Source: an uncultured Rhodocyclaceae bacterium
GTDB lineage: Bacteria; Pseudomonadota; Gammaproteobacteria; Burkholderiales; Rhodocyclaceae
DNA: 14,150 nucleotides
NCBI GenBank assembly: GCA_903950295.1
Contig: CAJBAP010000303.1
Coordinates: 1-14,150, forward strand
Direction of reading: 5' to 3'
Part shown: one piece after another, positions 14,015 through 14,150 of the stretch
How positions within the stretch are numbered: the first letter of the stretch is position 1
Layout: every line of letters starts with the position of its first letter
Program-made: the position numbers and the translations under genes
The notes under the pieces: generated by a model
What the model was told of the DNA's origin: nothing
The model's input: only the letters and a program-made list of their open reading frames with translations
Databases searched by the model: none

Positions 14015-14150
14015 CACTCCCACACCTCCACCGGAGGGGCAAATTTTCGCCGATAGCGCTCCTGCAGGCGCGCCGACTCCTGTCCCAGATGAGCGAGCAA
14101 CAAGGCTTCGGAATCCAGCGTCTCACGTAGCGGTCGATTGAAATATTCCC
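14014..14150 (-). CDS. C-terminal end of an LPS-core gene, probably a WaaP-type heptose kinase (cut by window edge)
   Basis: Only the last 44 codons lie in the window, read on the minus strand and ending in TGA at 14016-14014. The residues read EYFNRPLRETLDSEALLLA, then HLGQESARLQERYRRKF, then APPVEVWE. The pattern of PLRE followed by a charged helix and a basic RYRRKF end resembles the C-terminus of WaaP-type LPS kinases as I recall it. That match is from memory and short. Context supports it: the stop overlaps the start of the tandem kinase as TGATG, so the two are co-translated. It could instead be another core-locus gene such as a glycosyltransferase. The frame is open across the window edge and fits the coding style of its neighbours. 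Confidence 0.6.
   Translation of the reverse strand, partial: EYFNRPLRETLDSEALLLAHLGQESARLQERYRRKFAPPVEVWE
14025..14029 (-). promoter_or_regulatory. Shine-Dalgarno deciding the tandem-kinase start
   Basis: On the minus strand GGAGG is followed by 10 nt (TGTGGGAGTG) and ATG at 14014. The alternative GTG at 14023 would sit one nt from this GGAGG, too close to use it. The site lies inside the last codons of the upstream gene, consistent with reinitiation at TGATG. Confidence 0.55.

Noticed and set aside
1..14150. Search for tRNA, rRNA, CRISPR repeats, insertion sequences, toxin-antitoxin or phage-defence genes
   Set aside because: Nothing supporting any of these was seen. Every long coding frame with family motifs belongs to LPS or envelope glycan metabolism, so no separate undescribed defence or mobile system is claimed.

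Overview
The window is a lipopolysaccharide (LPS) core-oligosaccharide locus from a Gram-negative proteobacterium. It carries the start of waaA (Kdo transferase), waaC (heptosyltransferase I), msbA (lipid A-core flippase) and LPS-kinase-type genes, all of which imply an outer membrane with LPS. The high-GC housekeeping genes, the tight TGATG gene junctions and the gene set suggest a betaproteobacterium (for example Rhodocyclales or Nitrosomonadales). That taxonomic placement is inference; no RNA gene is present to test it.

Layout, left to right. (1) 1-1156, minus strand: waaC runs into the truncated waaA with a TGATG overlap. (2) 1215-5180, plus strand: a hexapeptide acetyltransferase, a NodU/CmcH-type carbamoyltransferase and a multi-membrane-span GT-C glycosyltransferase, in a close-packed run. 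(3) 5227-7395, minus strand: a second hexapeptide acetyltransferase, a GT2 glycosyltransferase of the rhamnosyltransferase type and a small SAM methyltransferase, with 6-nt gaps. Parts of this block are much poorer in GC than the flanks. (4) 7426-12607, plus strand: a YejM/PbgA-like membrane sulfatase-fold protein, an ArnT-like GT-C transferase and msbA, tightly linked. (5) 12620-14150, minus strand: the C-terminal tail of a probable LPS kinase followed by a protein with two LPS-kinase-like domains in tandem. Coding density is very high. The only gaps are a roughly 60-nt divergent promoter region at 1157-1214, a 46-nt convergent gap at 5181-5226 and a 30-nt divergent gap at 7396-7425. No stretch over 300 bases lacks a gene. 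I see no tRNA, rRNA, transposase, integrase or CRISPR.

How the genes could work together (inference from families). WaaA and WaaC build the inner core (Kdo, first heptose) on lipid A. The tandem kinase and its upstream partner would phosphorylate inner-core sugars. The carbamoyltransferase, the acetyltransferases, the methyltransferase and the GT2 enzyme would decorate or extend the core in the cytoplasm. MsbA flips the product. The two GT-C enzymes and the sulfatase-fold protein have active sites facing the periplasm and could add further groups after flipping. No Wzx, Wzy, WaaL or Wzz homologue is visible, so this looks like a core or lipooligosaccharide locus and not an O-antigen polymerisation cluster. 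The combination of carbamoyltransferase, double kinase, WaaP-like tail, waaC, waaA and msbA recalls the Pseudomonas aeruginosa core region (WapO, PA5006 and neighbours).

The most interesting items are the YejM-like protein that appears to keep the metal and nucleophile residues lost in E. coli YejM, its linkage with an ArnT-like transferase and msbA, the tandem kinase with both catalytic sets intact, and the overlapping divergent promoter region at waaC with a possible leaderless waaC mRNA.
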